NCBI RefSeq assembly: GCF_017302985.1
Contig: NZ_JAFIMU010000004.1
Coordinates: 62,001 to 126,000, forward strand
Reading direction: 5' to 3'
Length of the DNA stretch: 64,000 nucleotides
Origin: Corallococcus macrosporus
GTDB taxonomy: Bacteria > Myxococcota > Myxococcia > Myxococcales > Myxococcaceae
Each line of letters starts with the position of its first letter. The stretch's first letter is position 1. Made by a program: the position numbers and the translations under genes. This document shows positions 1 through 9,017 of the stretch, piece after piece. The notes under the pieces are model-generated. The model did no database searches and was not told the origin of the DNA. It saw only the letters and a program-made list of their open reading frames with translations.

Positions 1-2
1 CG

Positions 3-980
3 AGCGAGGCCCACGCCATTGGCGGGATGGGCTGGGGGCACGCGCTGCTCACCTCCATGGTGGCGCACCTCCTCTGGGTGCCGCTCACCCTCGCCATCCT
101 TGGCTTCGCGCTGCGCTTCCCGCTGGAGCGGCGGCACGTGGCCTCGCGCATCGCGCTCCACGTGGCGGGCGCGCTCGTCGTCTCGGTCCTCCGCGCGGCG
201 ATGATCTTCTCCCTGGACCCGTGGGTCGGCTGGTACGCGCAGCGTCCCGCCTTCCTGGACGTGCTCACCCACGCGCTGCTCTCCAACCCGTTCGTCTATC
301 TCACCGTGCTGGGTGTGGCGCACGCCGTCTACTACGCGGACCAACTGCGGCTGAGGGAGACCCAGCTGGCCCGCGCGCAACTGCACGCGCTCAAGGCCCA
401 ACTCCACCCGCACTTCCTCTTCAACACGCTGAACACCATCTCCGCGCTCGTGCATCGCGACCCGCACGGGAGCGAGCGGATGATCGCGCGGCTGAGCGAC
501 CTGCTCCGCGGCACGCTCGATGCCGCGGGCACGGAGGAGGTGCCGCTCCAGGAGGAGCTGCGCTCGCTGCAGCCATACCTGGACATCCAGGGGGTGCGCT
601 TCGCGGACCGGCTCACGGTGAAGCAGGACATCGCGACGGACGCGCTCACGGCCCGCGTCCCCCACCTGGTGCTCCAACCGCTCGTGGAGAACGCCATCCA
701 GCATGGCATCGCGCCGGGCTCCGAGCCGGGGACGGTGACGCTGGTCGCGCGGCGTGAGGGCCCCGAGCTGCACCTGGAGGTCCGCGATGACGGTGTCGGC
801 CTCAAGGAGCACCCGGCGGAAGTCTCCCGGGGCACGGGAGGGGGCCTCGGGCTGCGCATCACCCGCGAGCGCCTGGCGCAGCACTATGGCGGGGCCCACC
901 GGCTGGAGCTGAAGGACGCCGTGGGCGGTGGCACCACGGTGGCCCTGGCCATCCCCTTCCGCACGGAGCCCACGCCATGA
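3..980 (+). CDS. LytS-type sensor histidine kinase (5' partial)
   Basis: Membrane sensor kinase of the LytS/YehU/AlgZ type (His_kinase family), expected to phosphorylate the LytTR regulator that follows. The frame is open to the left edge of the window; the first internal ATG is at 27, so the true start and probably one or two membrane helices lie outside. Counting from the ATG at 27, hydrophobic segments lie at about residues 7-30, 43-63 and 85-104, followed by a short coiled stretch and the phosphoacceptor motif HPHFLFNTLN (residues 127-136). The ATP-binding region has the N-box VENAIQHG and a glycine-rich box GGGLGLRITRERL. The stop overlaps the next start (ATGA), which implies translational coupling. 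Family call is firm; the signal sensed is unknown. Confidence 0.9.
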   Translation, partial: SEAHAIGGMGWGHALLTSMVAHLLWVPLTLAILGFALRFPLERRHVASRIALHVAGALVVSVLRAAMIFSLDPWVGWYAQRPAFLDVLTHALLSNPFVYLTVLGVAHAVYYADQLRLRETQLARAQLHALKAQLHPHFLFNTLNTISALVHRDPHGSERMIARLSDLLRGTLDAAGTEEVPLQEELRSLQPYLDIQGVRFADRLTVKQDIATDALTARVPHLVLQPLVENAIQHGIAPGSEPGTVTLVARREGPELHLEVRDDGVGLKEHPAEVSRGTGGGLGLRITRERLAQHYGGAHRLELKDAVGGGTTVALAIPFRTEPTP

Positions 981-1774
981 GCACCCCCATGCGCGTGCTC
1001 ATCGTCGACGACGAGCCGCTCGCCCGTCAGCGCCTGAAGGACCTGCTGGCCGAAGCGCCCGACATGCAACTGGTGGGGGAGTGCCGCAACGGTCATGAGG
1101 CCATCGCGGCCATCGGCTCAGAACGCCCAGACCTCGTCCTGCTGGACGTGGAGATGCCAGGGCCGGACGGTTTCGGCGTCCTCCGGGCGCTCGCTCCCGA
1201 ACCCGCGCCGTCGGTCATCTTCGTCACGGCCCACCGTGACTTCGCGGTGCAAGCGTTCGAGGCCAACGCGCTCGACTACCTGCTCAAGCCCTTCGACCGG
1301 GAGCGCTTCCGCTCCAGCCTGGAGCGCGCGAGGAACAAGCGGCGGACCGAGCCGGCTTCCCTGGACGCGGCGCTGCTCGCGCGGCTCGAATCGCTCGCCG
1401 CCCGTCCGTCCGCCGAGCCCACGCGCTACGTGACGCGGCTCGTGGCCCGCGTGGGCTGGCGCATGCGCTTCCTGCCGGTGGAGGACATCGACTACCTGAC
1501 GGCGGAGGGGAACTACGTCGCCGTGCACGTGGGGAAGCAGTCGCACCTCACGCGCGAGACGATGGCGGCGCTGGAGGAGAAGCTCGACCCCCGGCAGTTC
1601 CTGCGCGCGCACCGCTCGTTCATCGTGCGGCTGGACCGCATCGAGGAGGTGGAGCCGCTTCCCCCCGGCGAGTACGTGTTCGTCCTGAAGGACGGCACCC
1701 GGCTGACCACGGGCCGCAGCTACCGCGCGCAGGTGCAGCGTGCGCTGGAGCTGCCCTCCACCGTTCGTCCCTGA
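977..1774 (+). CDS. LytTR family response regulator
   Basis: Cytoplasmic two-component regulator of 265 residues. An N-terminal receiver domain (about 5-120) carries the acidic pair DD at 11-12 and the phosphoacceptor Asp57 in LLDVEMPG; the switch lysine lies in LLKPFDRERF. A LytTR DNA-binding domain occupies about 150-255, with the typical core FLRAHRSFIVRLD followed by a GRSYR-like end. Its start overlaps the stop of the kinase by four bases, so the two form a LytS/LytR-type pair. Targets cannot be read from the sequence; LytTR regulators usually bind direct repeats upstream of envelope or secretion genes. Confidence 0.93.
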   Translation: MSTPMRVLIVDDEPLARQRLKDLLAEAPDMQLVGECRNGHEAIAAIGSERPDLVLLDVEMPGPDGFGVLRALAPEPAPSVIFVTAHRDFAVQAFEANALDYLLKPFDRERFRSSLERARNKRRTEPASLDAALLARLESLAARPSAEPTRYVTRLVARVGWRMRFLPVEDIDYLTAEGNYVAVHVGKQSHLTRETMAALEEKLDPRQFLRAHRSFIVRLDRIEEVEPLPPGEYVFVLKDGTRLTTGRSYRAQVQRALELPSTVRP

Positions 1775-1851
1775 CCCTCCACGGTTCGTCACATCTCCTT
1801 GGACCCCTTCGCCGCTGGCGGGCGACGGTGCTTTCAACAAAGGAGATGCAC

Positions 1852-2784
1852 ATGCACCGTTTCGCCAGGCAGTGGTCGATGAACCTCCTCCTCGCCGTCT
1901 CAGCCGTGACGACGGCCGGCACCGCTGGGGCGCAGGAGCTCGCGCCGGAGTCCGCGTCCTGGGGACAGCCCCGGTGCGAGCCGGGAGGCAGCCTCTTCGC
2001 GCCCGGGGAGATCTCCTTGGAGGAGCGCTCGGAGTACCGGCTCGCGATCTCCGCGGACGGGAAGACGGCGTACTACCACGTGGACTCGGACACGCCGCCG
2101 TACCAGGCCATCTACGTGACGCAGCTGAGGAACGGCCACTGGGGCCCCGGCGAGGTGGTGTCGTTCTCGGGGACGTACAAGGACTCGGATCCGTTCCTCT
2201 CCCCGGATGGGCAGTCCCTCTTCTACTCCTCCACCCGCCCGGTGAACGGCGGCGCCGAGAAGCCAGACACCGACCTCTGGGTCGTGCACCGCACGCGCAA
2301 CGGCTGGGGAACGCCCGAGCACCTGGGCCCGCTCGTGAACTCGAACAGGGAAGAGCTGTACCCCAGCGTGACGCGCGACGGGACGGTCTACTTCGCGAGC
2401 GGCACGTTCGAGACGGACTTCGAGATGTACCGCGTGCGGCGTCAGGGCAATCACTACACCGCGCCGGAGAACCTGGGCCCCGCGGTGAACACCACTGACT
2501 CCTGGGAGTACAACCCGTGGGTGTCTCCGGATGGGCGCATCCTCGTCTTCGCCTCGCTGAACCGCCCCGGGGGCTACGGCTTGGGAGACCTGTACGTGAG
2601 CTTCAACGTCGCGGGCACCTGGACCCCGGCTGTGAACATGGGGCCCGAGGTGAACACGGAGAAGGACGAGTTCCACCCCTTCGTGAGCCGCGACCTGACA
2701 CACCTCTACTTCGTGCGCCAGACGTGGGATCCCTTCGTGCCCTCGGACTTCTACACCCTGGACACGCGCTGCCTCTGGCGCTGA
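1852..2784 (+). CDS. Exported PD40/TolB-like beta-propeller protein
   Basis: Secreted protein of 310 residues. Start chosen at the ATG at 1852: an AAGGAG ribosome site lies at 1840-1845 with six bases of spacing, and the protein then opens with a clean signal peptide (basic MHRFARQ, hydrophobic core, cleavage near TAGAQ). The mature part repeats the PD40 signature, for example SPDGQSLFYSS, SPDGRILVFAS and a divergent VSRDLTHLYFVR, as in WD40-like TolB propellers that bind proteins or ligands in the periplasm. No catalytic motif is visible. It follows the LytTR pair after 77 bases on the same strand and could be a target of it, but this is only inferred from position. Confidence 0.82.
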   Translation: MHRFARQWSMNLLLAVSAVTTAGTAGAQELAPESASWGQPRCEPGGSLFAPGEISLEERSEYRLAISADGKTAYYHVDSDTPPYQAIYVTQLRNGHWGPGEVVSFSGTYKDSDPFLSPDGQSLFYSSTRPVNGGAEKPDTDLWVVHRTRNGWGTPEHLGPLVNSNREELYPSVTRDGTVYFASGTFETDFEMYRVRRQGNHYTAPENLGPAVNTTDSWEYNPWVSPDGRILVFASLNRPGGYGLGDLYVSFNVAGTWTPAVNMGPEVNTEKDEFHPFVSRDLTHLYFVRQTWDPFVPSDFYTLDTRCLWR

Positions 2785-2816
2785 CAGCGCGGAACAGGGC
2801 CGGATGCGGAGAACTG

Positions 2817-3590
2817 CTACTTCGTGAGCACGTCCACACGGAGGTTGAGGGAGGCGGTGTTGCTGACGCCCTCGACCATCACGTAGGCCTTGCCCGCCAC
2901 GGGGTCAACGAGGGCGCAGACCGCGGGCAGCGTGGTGCTGTCCGTGGTGCAGTCCACGGCGTTCGGCACCTCGGGCGCGCTTCCCTGGCGCACGTAGAGC
3001 TTGAATTGGCCGCTCTGATTGAACGACTGCGTGGCCGTGACCTGGAGCCGCTTCTTGCCCGCCGGCACATCGACCTCATAGACCTTGCGCGACAGTTGGT
3101 TGATGCTCGTCGTCACCGGCGTCGCGAGCGCCAGGGGGTTGCTGTAGTACGCGAGCAGCGTGACGTTGGAGAACGGCTCGTAGCCATAGACGAGGACGTA
3201 ATACGACTGATCGTCCTCGACGCCGGTGGTGTAGACGCAATTCTCCGTGCTGCCCACCGAGTCGCTCAGACAGTCGTAATCGAAGAACGTGGGCTCGGCG
3301 TACCGCTTCACGTAGAGGTCCGCGTCACCACTGCTCCCGCGCAGCGTGACACTCAGCTTCGCCGCGGGCGCCGGGTTCACCAGATGGAAGGTCTGCACCG
3401 AGCCCAGCCCGCCCGACACCGTGACCGGGTAGCCGTTGTAGATCGTCGTGCTGAGGGCGCTCGACTGCGACAGCACCTCCGGGGCCACTTGCGGCGTCGC
3501 CTTGCCTTCGGCGCCCGGAAGGGGCTCACCGCAACCAATGCCAAACAGCGAGACCAACGCCACTGCAGAGACCGCGCGGGGAAGGTGCAT
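2817..3590 (-). CDS. PPC-domain lipoprotein
   Basis: Lipoprotein of 257 residues. Start taken at the ATG at 3590, because the protein then begins with a lipoprotein signal peptide ending in the lipobox FGIGC; the longer reading frame upstream adds 42 residues without a signal. The N-terminal half of the mature protein is a bacterial pre-peptidase C-terminal (PPC) beta-sandwich with the hallmark DADLYVK and a paired-cysteine region (YDCL, ENCVYTT). The second half repeats a similar pattern more weakly (KRLQVTATQS, FKLYVRQG) and may be a second degenerate PPC unit. PPC domains normally trail secreted proteases; here no protease is attached, so the protein is probably a surface binding module. 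Convergent with the propeller gene, 32 bases apart. Confidence 0.8.
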   Translation of the reverse strand: MHLPRAVSAVALVSLFGIGCGEPLPGAEGKATPQVAPEVLSQSSALSTTIYNGYPVTVSGGLGSVQTFHLVNPAPAAKLSVTLRGSSGDADLYVKRYAEPTFFDYDCLSDSVGSTENCVYTTGVEDDQSYYVLVYGYEPFSNVTLLAYYSNPLALATPVTTSINQLSRKVYEVDVPAGKKRLQVTATQSFNQSGQFKLYVRQGSAPEVPNAVDCTTDSTTLPAVCALVDPVAGKAYVMVEGVSNTASLNLRVDVLTK

Positions 3591-3837
3591 GGACGCTCCG
3601 TGTTGAGTGGAGCGTGCAGGGTAGGGAATGACGGGGCCAGGTGGGGTCACAGTCCTGCAACGGGATTCCTCGTTCAGGTCAAGTTCCTGCGACTGCCTGG
3701 AATGCGACAGCTTCACGGTCTTTGGTCCTTGCTGGCTTTAAGTGGAAACCACAATTACCGGGGGACAACCGGATTCATAGATAGCGGTCCGAGGCGACAC
3801 GCGGGGATGCGCATGTCGTTCCTCGAAAGGAAAACCC

Positions 3838-4164
3838 ATGAAAGTCGTTGCCAAGCTGCTGTCGGTCTCCGCGATTGCCTTCTTGATTGCCGCCTGTGGT
3901 GGGGGCATCCCCGAGGACGGCGAGATGGACGGTCAGAACACTCCCGCCGTCGAGTCGCCTGCCTCGAGCGAGAACCTCGGGCAGACCGAGCAGGAGGTCT
4001 CCTGTGGATGGGGTGGGCCTCCGGCTCACTGTCTGGTGCGCTGCTGCTCACACGCGGATTGGTCCGACATCGGTGTTCCGGCGGCTGGCGCGTGCACTGA
4101 AGCAGGCAACAGCTACTGCGCGGCGCGCGGCGGCAATTGTGGTTCCTGCTGGGGCTACCTCTAA
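3838..4164 (+). CDS. Small cysteine-rich lipoprotein
   Basis: Lipoprotein of 108 residues that I do not recognise. A good AAAGGA ribosome site precedes the ATG at 3838. The signal peptide ends in the lipobox LIAAC (Cys20), followed by a low-complexity Gly/Glu/Ser/Thr linker to about residue 54. The C-terminal 55 residues contain eight cysteines, including a CC pair, spaced as in small disulfide-stabilised domains, so four disulfides are possible. It stands alone between divergent and convergent neighbours with a 247-base upstream region that should hold its promoter. It could be a surface adhesin, a cysteine-knot-like peptide or a lineage-specific toxin; nothing in the sequence decides this. 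Confidence 0.72.
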   Translation: MKVVAKLLSVSAIAFLIAACGGGIPEDGEMDGQNTPAVESPASSENLGQTEQEVSCGWGGPPAHCLVRCCSHADWSDIGVPAAGACTEAGNSYCAARGGNCGSCWGYL

Positions 4165-4333
4165 AGCCTGACGGCTGCCGCGAAGTCGATGAATGGGGCG
4201 CTCACGGACGGACTCCACCTCCGGCCGTGGGCGTCACTGCTGTTGAGCTGTACGGCCTCGCGGTAATTATGCGCCTTTCTCGCTTTCCGAGGACCCGGCA
4301 CAACATTCTGGCGGCTATGTTCGAGAATGGAGC

Positions 4334-5329
4334 ATGCGCATCAAAGCCGACTCCAAAGCCTCCCATCCGCACCGCCTGGGCGTGGGTTCCAGCGGTCCCG
4401 ACGTCAAGCGGTTGGAAAAGAAGCTCATCCAGCACGGCCTGCTGAAGGGCAAGGCGGATGACCACTTCGACACTCGGACTCAGGCGGCGGTGAAGCAGTT
4501 CGAGCGCCAGAACGACTTCAAGCACGTGGATGGCGTGGTGGGGAACGCCGTCTGGAGCCGGCTTGAGCTGGGGCCGGCCCACGAGGGGCACGTCAGCGAG
4601 CAGAAGCTCTCGGGCGCCCGCGACACCTTCCGCACCGTCACCATCAACGTGAAGAGCAACCCGGTGATGGACCAGGCCGCGGTGGTGCACGACGTGAAGC
4701 GGGCGGCCTCGCAGGGAAGCCTGATCGGCTGGAACGAGATCAGCCCCGACCGCTACTTCAAGGCCATCCGCGACCTGGGCCCGGGCTGGGGACACTACAT
4801 GCCCCGCGACGGCGGCCTGCGCATTCCCAATCCCATCTCCTGGAAGAAGTCCGAGTGGAAACTCCAGGGCGAGCCCGGCTTCCTGCGCACCCATCACGGC
4901 AAGGAGGAGGTCTCTCCGCACCGTTACATCACCTGGGTGAAGCTGAAGAACAAGGAGACGGGCCAGACCATCGTCCGGATGAACACGCACCTGGTCAGCG
5001 GCGCCTGGAGCGGCCACAAGCCCCACAAGGAGTGGCGCCAGGACATGTGGAACAAGCACATGGACAAGCTGCACGACCTGGTGGCCCGCTTCGAGAAGAA
5101 GGGCTATCCGGTCATCGTGGGCGGCGATTTCAACCGGGACAGCTACAAGGTGCTGGGCAACCAGGTGAAGTATGACAACAAGCTCAACGTGGGCACCCAC
5201 GGTCACAGCACCTACGACTACCTGATGCACACGCCCAATGGCTCGCTGAAGAGCCACGGCGCCCACGTCGACGACGGCTTCCGCTCGGACCACAACAGCG
5301 TGACCGTGAAGTACACGATCAAGGGCTGA
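4334..5329 (+). CDS. Peptidoglycan-binding domain fused to EEP-type nuclease/phosphatase
   Basis: Protein of 331 residues joining two domains. Residues about 12-75 form a PG_binding_1 three-helix domain (GSSGPDVKRLEKKL, TQAAVKQFERQN, VGNAVWSRL). Residues about 95-331 resemble the endonuclease/exonuclease/phosphatase fold: a VTINVKSN first strand, a metal-site region WNEISPDR, a GGDFNRDSY motif, and the closing FRSDHNSVTV with the expected catalytic Asp-His. No signal peptide or membrane helix is seen, so if exported it uses another route. A peptidoglycan-targeting domain on a phosphodiesterase or DNase suggests an antibacterial effector or a wall-associated hydrolase. The GGAG before the ATG at 4334 is unusually close, so the start is less certain than the domains. 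Confidence 0.75.
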   Translation: MRIKADSKASHPHRLGVGSSGPDVKRLEKKLIQHGLLKGKADDHFDTRTQAAVKQFERQNDFKHVDGVVGNAVWSRLELGPAHEGHVSEQKLSGARDTFRTVTINVKSNPVMDQAAVVHDVKRAASQGSLIGWNEISPDRYFKAIRDLGPGWGHYMPRDGGLRIPNPISWKKSEWKLQGEPGFLRTHHGKEEVSPHRYITWVKLKNKETGQTIVRMNTHLVSGAWSGHKPHKEWRQDMWNKHMDKLHDLVARFEKKGYPVIVGGDFNRDSYKVLGNQVKYDNKLNVGTHGHSTYDYLMHTPNGSLKSHGAHVDDGFRSDHNSVTVKYTIKG

Positions 5330-5411
5330 ACCCTGACGTGAGGCATTGGACGAACGCGTGCGCCCCGAGGCCGCTTTGCCGGGCGCACGCGCCGTCTCCA
5401 GGTTCCGGTCC

Positions 5412-5705
5412 ATGGTGGACCTGTACGCGGTGCTTGGCGTGACGACGACAGCGGACGCGCGCGACATCCGGCGCGCGTACCTGCGACAGGTTCAGCAATG
5501 CCACCCGGACCGGGACCCCCGGCCTGAATCCACGGAGCACTTCCTCCGCATCCAGGCCGCGTACGACGAGCTGGGCGACGCGGCGAAGCGCCAGCGCTAC
5601 GACGCCAGGAACCGCGTCGCCCCCATCACACCCGTGGCCCCCGAGCCCAGGTCCACGCTGAACATCCCCAGGGGGCGCATGAGCGTGAAGGTGCGGATGC
5701 ACTGA
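5412..5705 (+). CDS. J-domain (DnaJ-like) protein
   Basis: Short J-domain protein of 97 residues from the ATG at 5412; an in-frame TTG at 5346 would add 22 residues with no domain content. The J domain spans about residues 2-62, with the helix II basic stretch IRRAYLRQVQQ, the invariant HPD motif in CHPDRDP, and the helix III/IV region FLRIQAAYDELGD. The last 30 residues are a basic Pro/Val-rich tail with no zinc-finger or C-terminal substrate domain, so this is a class C type co-chaperone expected to stimulate an Hsp70 ATPase. It is 80 bases downstream of the nuclease fusion, with no evident partner nearby. Confidence 0.82.
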   Translation: MVDLYAVLGVTTTADARDIRRAYLRQVQQCHPDRDPRPESTEHFLRIQAAYDELGDAAKRQRYDARNRVAPITPVAPEPRSTLNIPRGRMSVKVRMH

Positions 5706-5718
5706 CGCAGGGCAGGGG

Positions 5719-7119
5719 CTACAGCCCCGTGCTCTTCAACAGCACCCGCGCCTCGTCTGGGAAGAACCCAGGCGAGTAGACGTTCGCGTCCGTGACGAAG
5801 GCCTTGTCGCCCAGGACCGTCAGCTTGGGGCCGGTGGTGGCGCGGACGAAGAGCGGCACCGGCACCTGCGTCTCCGGCCAGCGCACCATGCCGTCCGTGC
5901 CGAAGGACGTGTCCAGGTCGCCGTTGGCCTGGAGCCGGAACAGCACGGGCTTCGCATACACGTCCGCGAAGACCAGGACCTTCCCATCCGCCTGGATGCG
6001 CAGGCCGCTGACGTCCACCGCGCCGAGCACGGCCGCCGGCGCGGTGAGCTGCCGCACCCCCGCGGGACCGAAGGTGACGTCCGGCTTGCCGTCCGCCGTG
6101 TACGCCACGAGCTTGATCACCCCGTGTGCTTCGCCGCCGACCTTCACGTCCTGCTCGGAGCCCGCGAGCAGGAAGCCTCCGCTGGGGCGCGCCACCAGGG
6201 CGTGGGCCTGACCGCCCTCGCTCTTCGCGAGGCCATTCGTTCCGAACGTCAGGTCCTGGCTGCCATTGGAGGTGATGCGCACGGCCGCGAAGTGGTCGCC
6301 TCCGCCCAGGACGACGCTGGAGCCCTGGAGCACCATGCCCTGCACGGACTCGGCGTTCGTGTACGCGCCGCCAATCCAGCTGCCGGACGGACTGCCCGCG
6401 GACTTGAACGTCGTGTCGAGCGAGCCGTCCGCGTTGTAGCGGATCAGCGCGAAGTCCTCGTCGAGCCCGTCGGACTTGGTCAGGAAACCGCCGACGTAGA
6501 AGCGGCCGTCGGCCAGGGGCAGGAGGCTGCGGATCGTGCCCACGAAGTTGACGCTGTTCTCCTCGCCGAAGTGCAGCCGGGACTTGCCCGTCTTGTTGAA
6601 GCCGGTGTCCAGCTGGCCGTTGGACTTGAGCTTCACCACCACGAAGTCGCGTGAATTCGAAGCGCTGCCGCCCCGAGCGAAGCCCGCGACGAGGATGCTG
6701 CCATCCGGGAGCACCGCCACCGTGTCCGCGCGGTCGTCCTGCTCGCGCTGGTCGGAGATGGGGCCCTTGGCGAGGCCCTCGAAGTCGAGCACCACGGAGC
6801 CCTGCGTGCCGAACGACGTGTCCACCTCACCGGAAGCGGTGTAGCGCCGCACGAGCAGGTCCACGCCCGTGGTGGCCAGGTTCACCTCGGTGGAGCCCAC
6901 CACCACGAGTCCGCCATTGGACACCGCGAGCGCCCGGCCCTGCTCGGCGGGGAGCTTCGTGCCGGCATCGGGGGGCGTCCCCGCGTCCGGCTGCGTGCCT
7001 CCGTCCGGCGACGGGTCGCCGTCAGAGGGCCCGTCGTCGCCTCCGCAAGCCCCGCCGCCCACGAGCAGGGCGCCCGCCGTCAGTGCCGCCCACCAAGCCT
7101 TCCGCACGCTGTGATTCAT
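5719..7119 (-). CDS. Delta-60 repeat lipoprotein
   Basis: Lipoprotein of 466 residues typical of myxobacteria. A GGAAGGGA ribosome site precedes the ATG at 7119. The signal peptide ends in a lipobox (GGGAC), followed by an Asp/Gly/Pro linker containing repeats of the type PDAGT. The rest is a chain of delta-60 (delta_60) repeats of about 55-60 residues, each with a core such as DGSILVAGFARG, a basic strand, and NGQLDTGFNKTG-like ends; they are expected to form a beta-propeller. No enzymatic residues are apparent. Likely an outer-membrane or surface-exposed binding protein. Convergent with the J-domain gene, only 13 bases apart. Confidence 0.87.
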   Translation of the reverse strand: MNHSVRKAWWAALTAGALLVGGGACGGDDGPSDGDPSPDGGTQPDAGTPPDAGTKLPAEQGRALAVSNGGLVVVGSTEVNLATTGVDLLVRRYTASGEVDTSFGTQGSVVLDFEGLAKGPISDQREQDDRADTVAVLPDGSILVAGFARGGSASNSRDFVVVKLKSNGQLDTGFNKTGKSRLHFGEENSVNFVGTIRSLLPLADGRFYVGGFLTKSDGLDEDFALIRYNADGSLDTTFKSAGSPSGSWIGGAYTNAESVQGMVLQGSSVVLGGGDHFAAVRITSNGSQDLTFGTNGLAKSEGGQAHALVARPSGGFLLAGSEQDVKVGGEAHGVIKLVAYTADGKPDVTFGPAGVRQLTAPAAVLGAVDVSGLRIQADGKVLVFADVYAKPVLFRLQANGDLDTSFGTDGMVRWPETQVPVPLFVRATTGPKLTVLGDKAFVTDANVYSPGFFPDEARVLLKSTGL

Positions 7120-7228
7120 TCGAGATGTCCCTTCCGGCCTGTCCGGTGCTGCCGCCGCACCGGGGTTACGCCGTCAGGGGCATTTATTTCCTGGCCGGGA
7201 GCGGAGGGTGCCTCCACCCCGGCGTGTT

Positions 7229-8809
7229 TCACGCGTAGTCCTGCCTCAGTTGTTGTTTCAGGGAGTCATCCAAATTGGTCTGCGCGGCCAGGAGTTCCCA
7301 GTAGTCCGGCCCGCCCACGGTGGGAGCGTCGAGCGTGATCCTCCCGGCGACGCGGTGGAGGTCGGTGAGGAACGTGGAGGCGTCAGGCCCGGTGGCGAAG
7401 ACGTCCTGCGGCTCATTGTCGAGCACGAGCTCGAACGGCGGCGGGCCCACGGCTTCGCGCTCCGCGTGCTCCATCCGCCGCTGGACGTCCGGCAGATCCG
7501 CCATGGCCTCCTCGAGGAGGGCGCGCGCCGCTTCGAAGCCCAGGTCGTTGAGGGGGGAGTCCTCCGCCCACAGGCAGAAGGCCTTCTCGACGCCATCGAG
7601 GGTCCAGGTCTCGGAGGGATGGCTCGGGTCGAAGGCGAGCCGGTCCATCAGCGCGCGGTCTCCGAAGCGCGCAACGCCATCCACGGTGACGAGGCGCACG
7701 TCCTTCTCCGTGGCGGAGATCAACGTGTCATACGGGTCGCCGTCGGTGCCCGCGATGACCAGCAGGTCCGCGAGGGCATTGGCCCGGAGGGTGCCCACCT
7801 GGGTCTGCCAGCCGGTGACGCGCGCGGCGTCCGCCGTCACCGAGCGCACCAGGGCTCGCGAGGACAGGGACGCGCCCTGTCGCTGCGCTTCGTGACGAGC
7901 GACCTTCAGCTCCTGGAGGAGGTTCTTGCTGCCGGTGGGAGACCAATCACAGCCCAGCGAGAACGTCACGCCCGCGCCGAGCAGGTCCGAGATGGGCAAC
8001 GTCTGTCCATACAGCAGCAGGTTGCTGAAGGGGGACCACACGACCTTGGCGCCCTTGTCCGCCATGGTGTCCAGGTCCTGGCGGTGCAGGCCCAGGCTGT
8101 GGATGCCAATCAGTGACGGCTGGATGAGGTCATGCTCGGCCAGGTCGAGGTATCGGCGGTGGGCATAGTCATCCACGCCTTCGCCCAGGTGGTAGAAGTA
8201 CGCGGCGCGGGAGCTCAGGGCGTCGCGGAAGGACTGGATGTCCTCGGCGTCGTCGTGCAGGTCCATCACGCGGGTGCTTCCCGCGGGCAGGTGGTCGTCG
8301 CGGGGCTCCTCGACGTTGCGCATGGCGCCCCGGAAGAGGGCCTCTCCGCCGGACACGCGGGTCCGGATCCCCTGGCCGGTGGTGGTGCCGGCCAGCAGTG
8401 CCTTGGCCTCGATGTAGCGGACGATGGCGCGGGCGGTGGGCGCATGGCCACCGAGCACGCGGACGGGCAGGGAGATGAGCGGGCCATAGTCCGCATGGCG
8501 TGGCCACTGCGTGCGATTGAGGTAGCGCTTCGGCACCCGCCACAGCGTCAGCACGTCGTAGACGAAGTGGTTGTGCAGGTCGATGAGCCCCGGATACAGC
8601 GTCCCCCGGGTGTCGATGACGGGCGCATCCCGGAAGGACTCGGGGAGCGCGCCGCCCGACGGCTCGACCGCGACGATGCGGCTGCCACGGACGAGGACGC
8701 GTCCCCGTTCCAGCACCTCATCCCGGGAGTTGACGGTGACCACCCGGCCCTCCAGCACGTAGCGGGGGACCGCGTCGGCGGGCTTGGGGATGGATGCTCC
8801 GGTGCTCAT
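7229..8809 (-). CDS. Amidohydrolase family protein
   Basis: Metal-dependent hydrolase of 526 residues. An N-terminal beta-sandwich (VLEGRVVTVNS... RGSRIVAVEP) leads to the signature GLIDLHNHF with the metal-binding His79-x-His81; later candidates are IGIHSLGLH and SLGCDWSPTGS, the last carrying the conserved metal Asp. The C-terminal barrel end TLRANALADLLVIAG returns to the composite sandwich, as in ATZ/TRZ and imidazolonepropionase-like amidohydrolases. A further 140-residue C-terminal extension has no recognised domain. No signal peptide is present, so it is cytosolic. Start at 8809 is supported by GGGAGG. The substrate cannot be deduced; the gene stands alone. Confidence 0.85.
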   Translation of the reverse strand: MSTGASIPKPADAVPRYVLEGRVVTVNSRDEVLERGRVLVRGSRIVAVEPSGGALPESFRDAPVIDTRGTLYPGLIDLHNHFVYDVLTLWRVPKRYLNRTQWPRHADYGPLISLPVRVLGGHAPTARAIVRYIEAKALLAGTTTGQGIRTRVSGGEALFRGAMRNVEEPRDDHLPAGSTRVMDLHDDAEDIQSFRDALSSRAAYFYHLGEGVDDYAHRRYLDLAEHDLIQPSLIGIHSLGLHRQDLDTMADKGAKVVWSPFSNLLLYGQTLPISDLLGAGVTFSLGCDWSPTGSKNLLQELKVARHEAQRQGASLSSRALVRSVTADAARVTGWQTQVGTLRANALADLLVIAGTDGDPYDTLISATEKDVRLVTVDGVARFGDRALMDRLAFDPSHPSETWTLDGVEKAFCLWAEDSPLNDLGFEAARALLEEAMADLPDVQRRMEHAEREAVGPPPFELVLDNEPQDVFATGPDASTFLTDLHRVAGRITLDAPTVGGPDYWELLAAQTNLDDSLKQQLRQDYA

Positions 8810-9017
8810 GGCGCGCCTCCCGTGGCGACAGACCTCAAGAGCAGAGAATAGGAACGAGGGCCGGGCAGGTGAGGCGAGGGATGGTCCAAGGGCGTCGCCC
8901 CGCGCCCGTCAGGGGGGCAGCCATCTCTGAACACAACACCTGCCCTGTCCGGCGATTGGAGTTGGCCGCTTTTCGCTCTCTATTCCGGCGGTCAAGCCGT
9001 CACAGGGGGAAGGCGAC

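Noticed and set aside
3742-3773. Possible -35/-10 promoter (TTGCTG ... CAATTA) upstream of the small Cys-rich lipoprotein
   Set aside because: The -10 element is a poor match; spacing alone is not enough.
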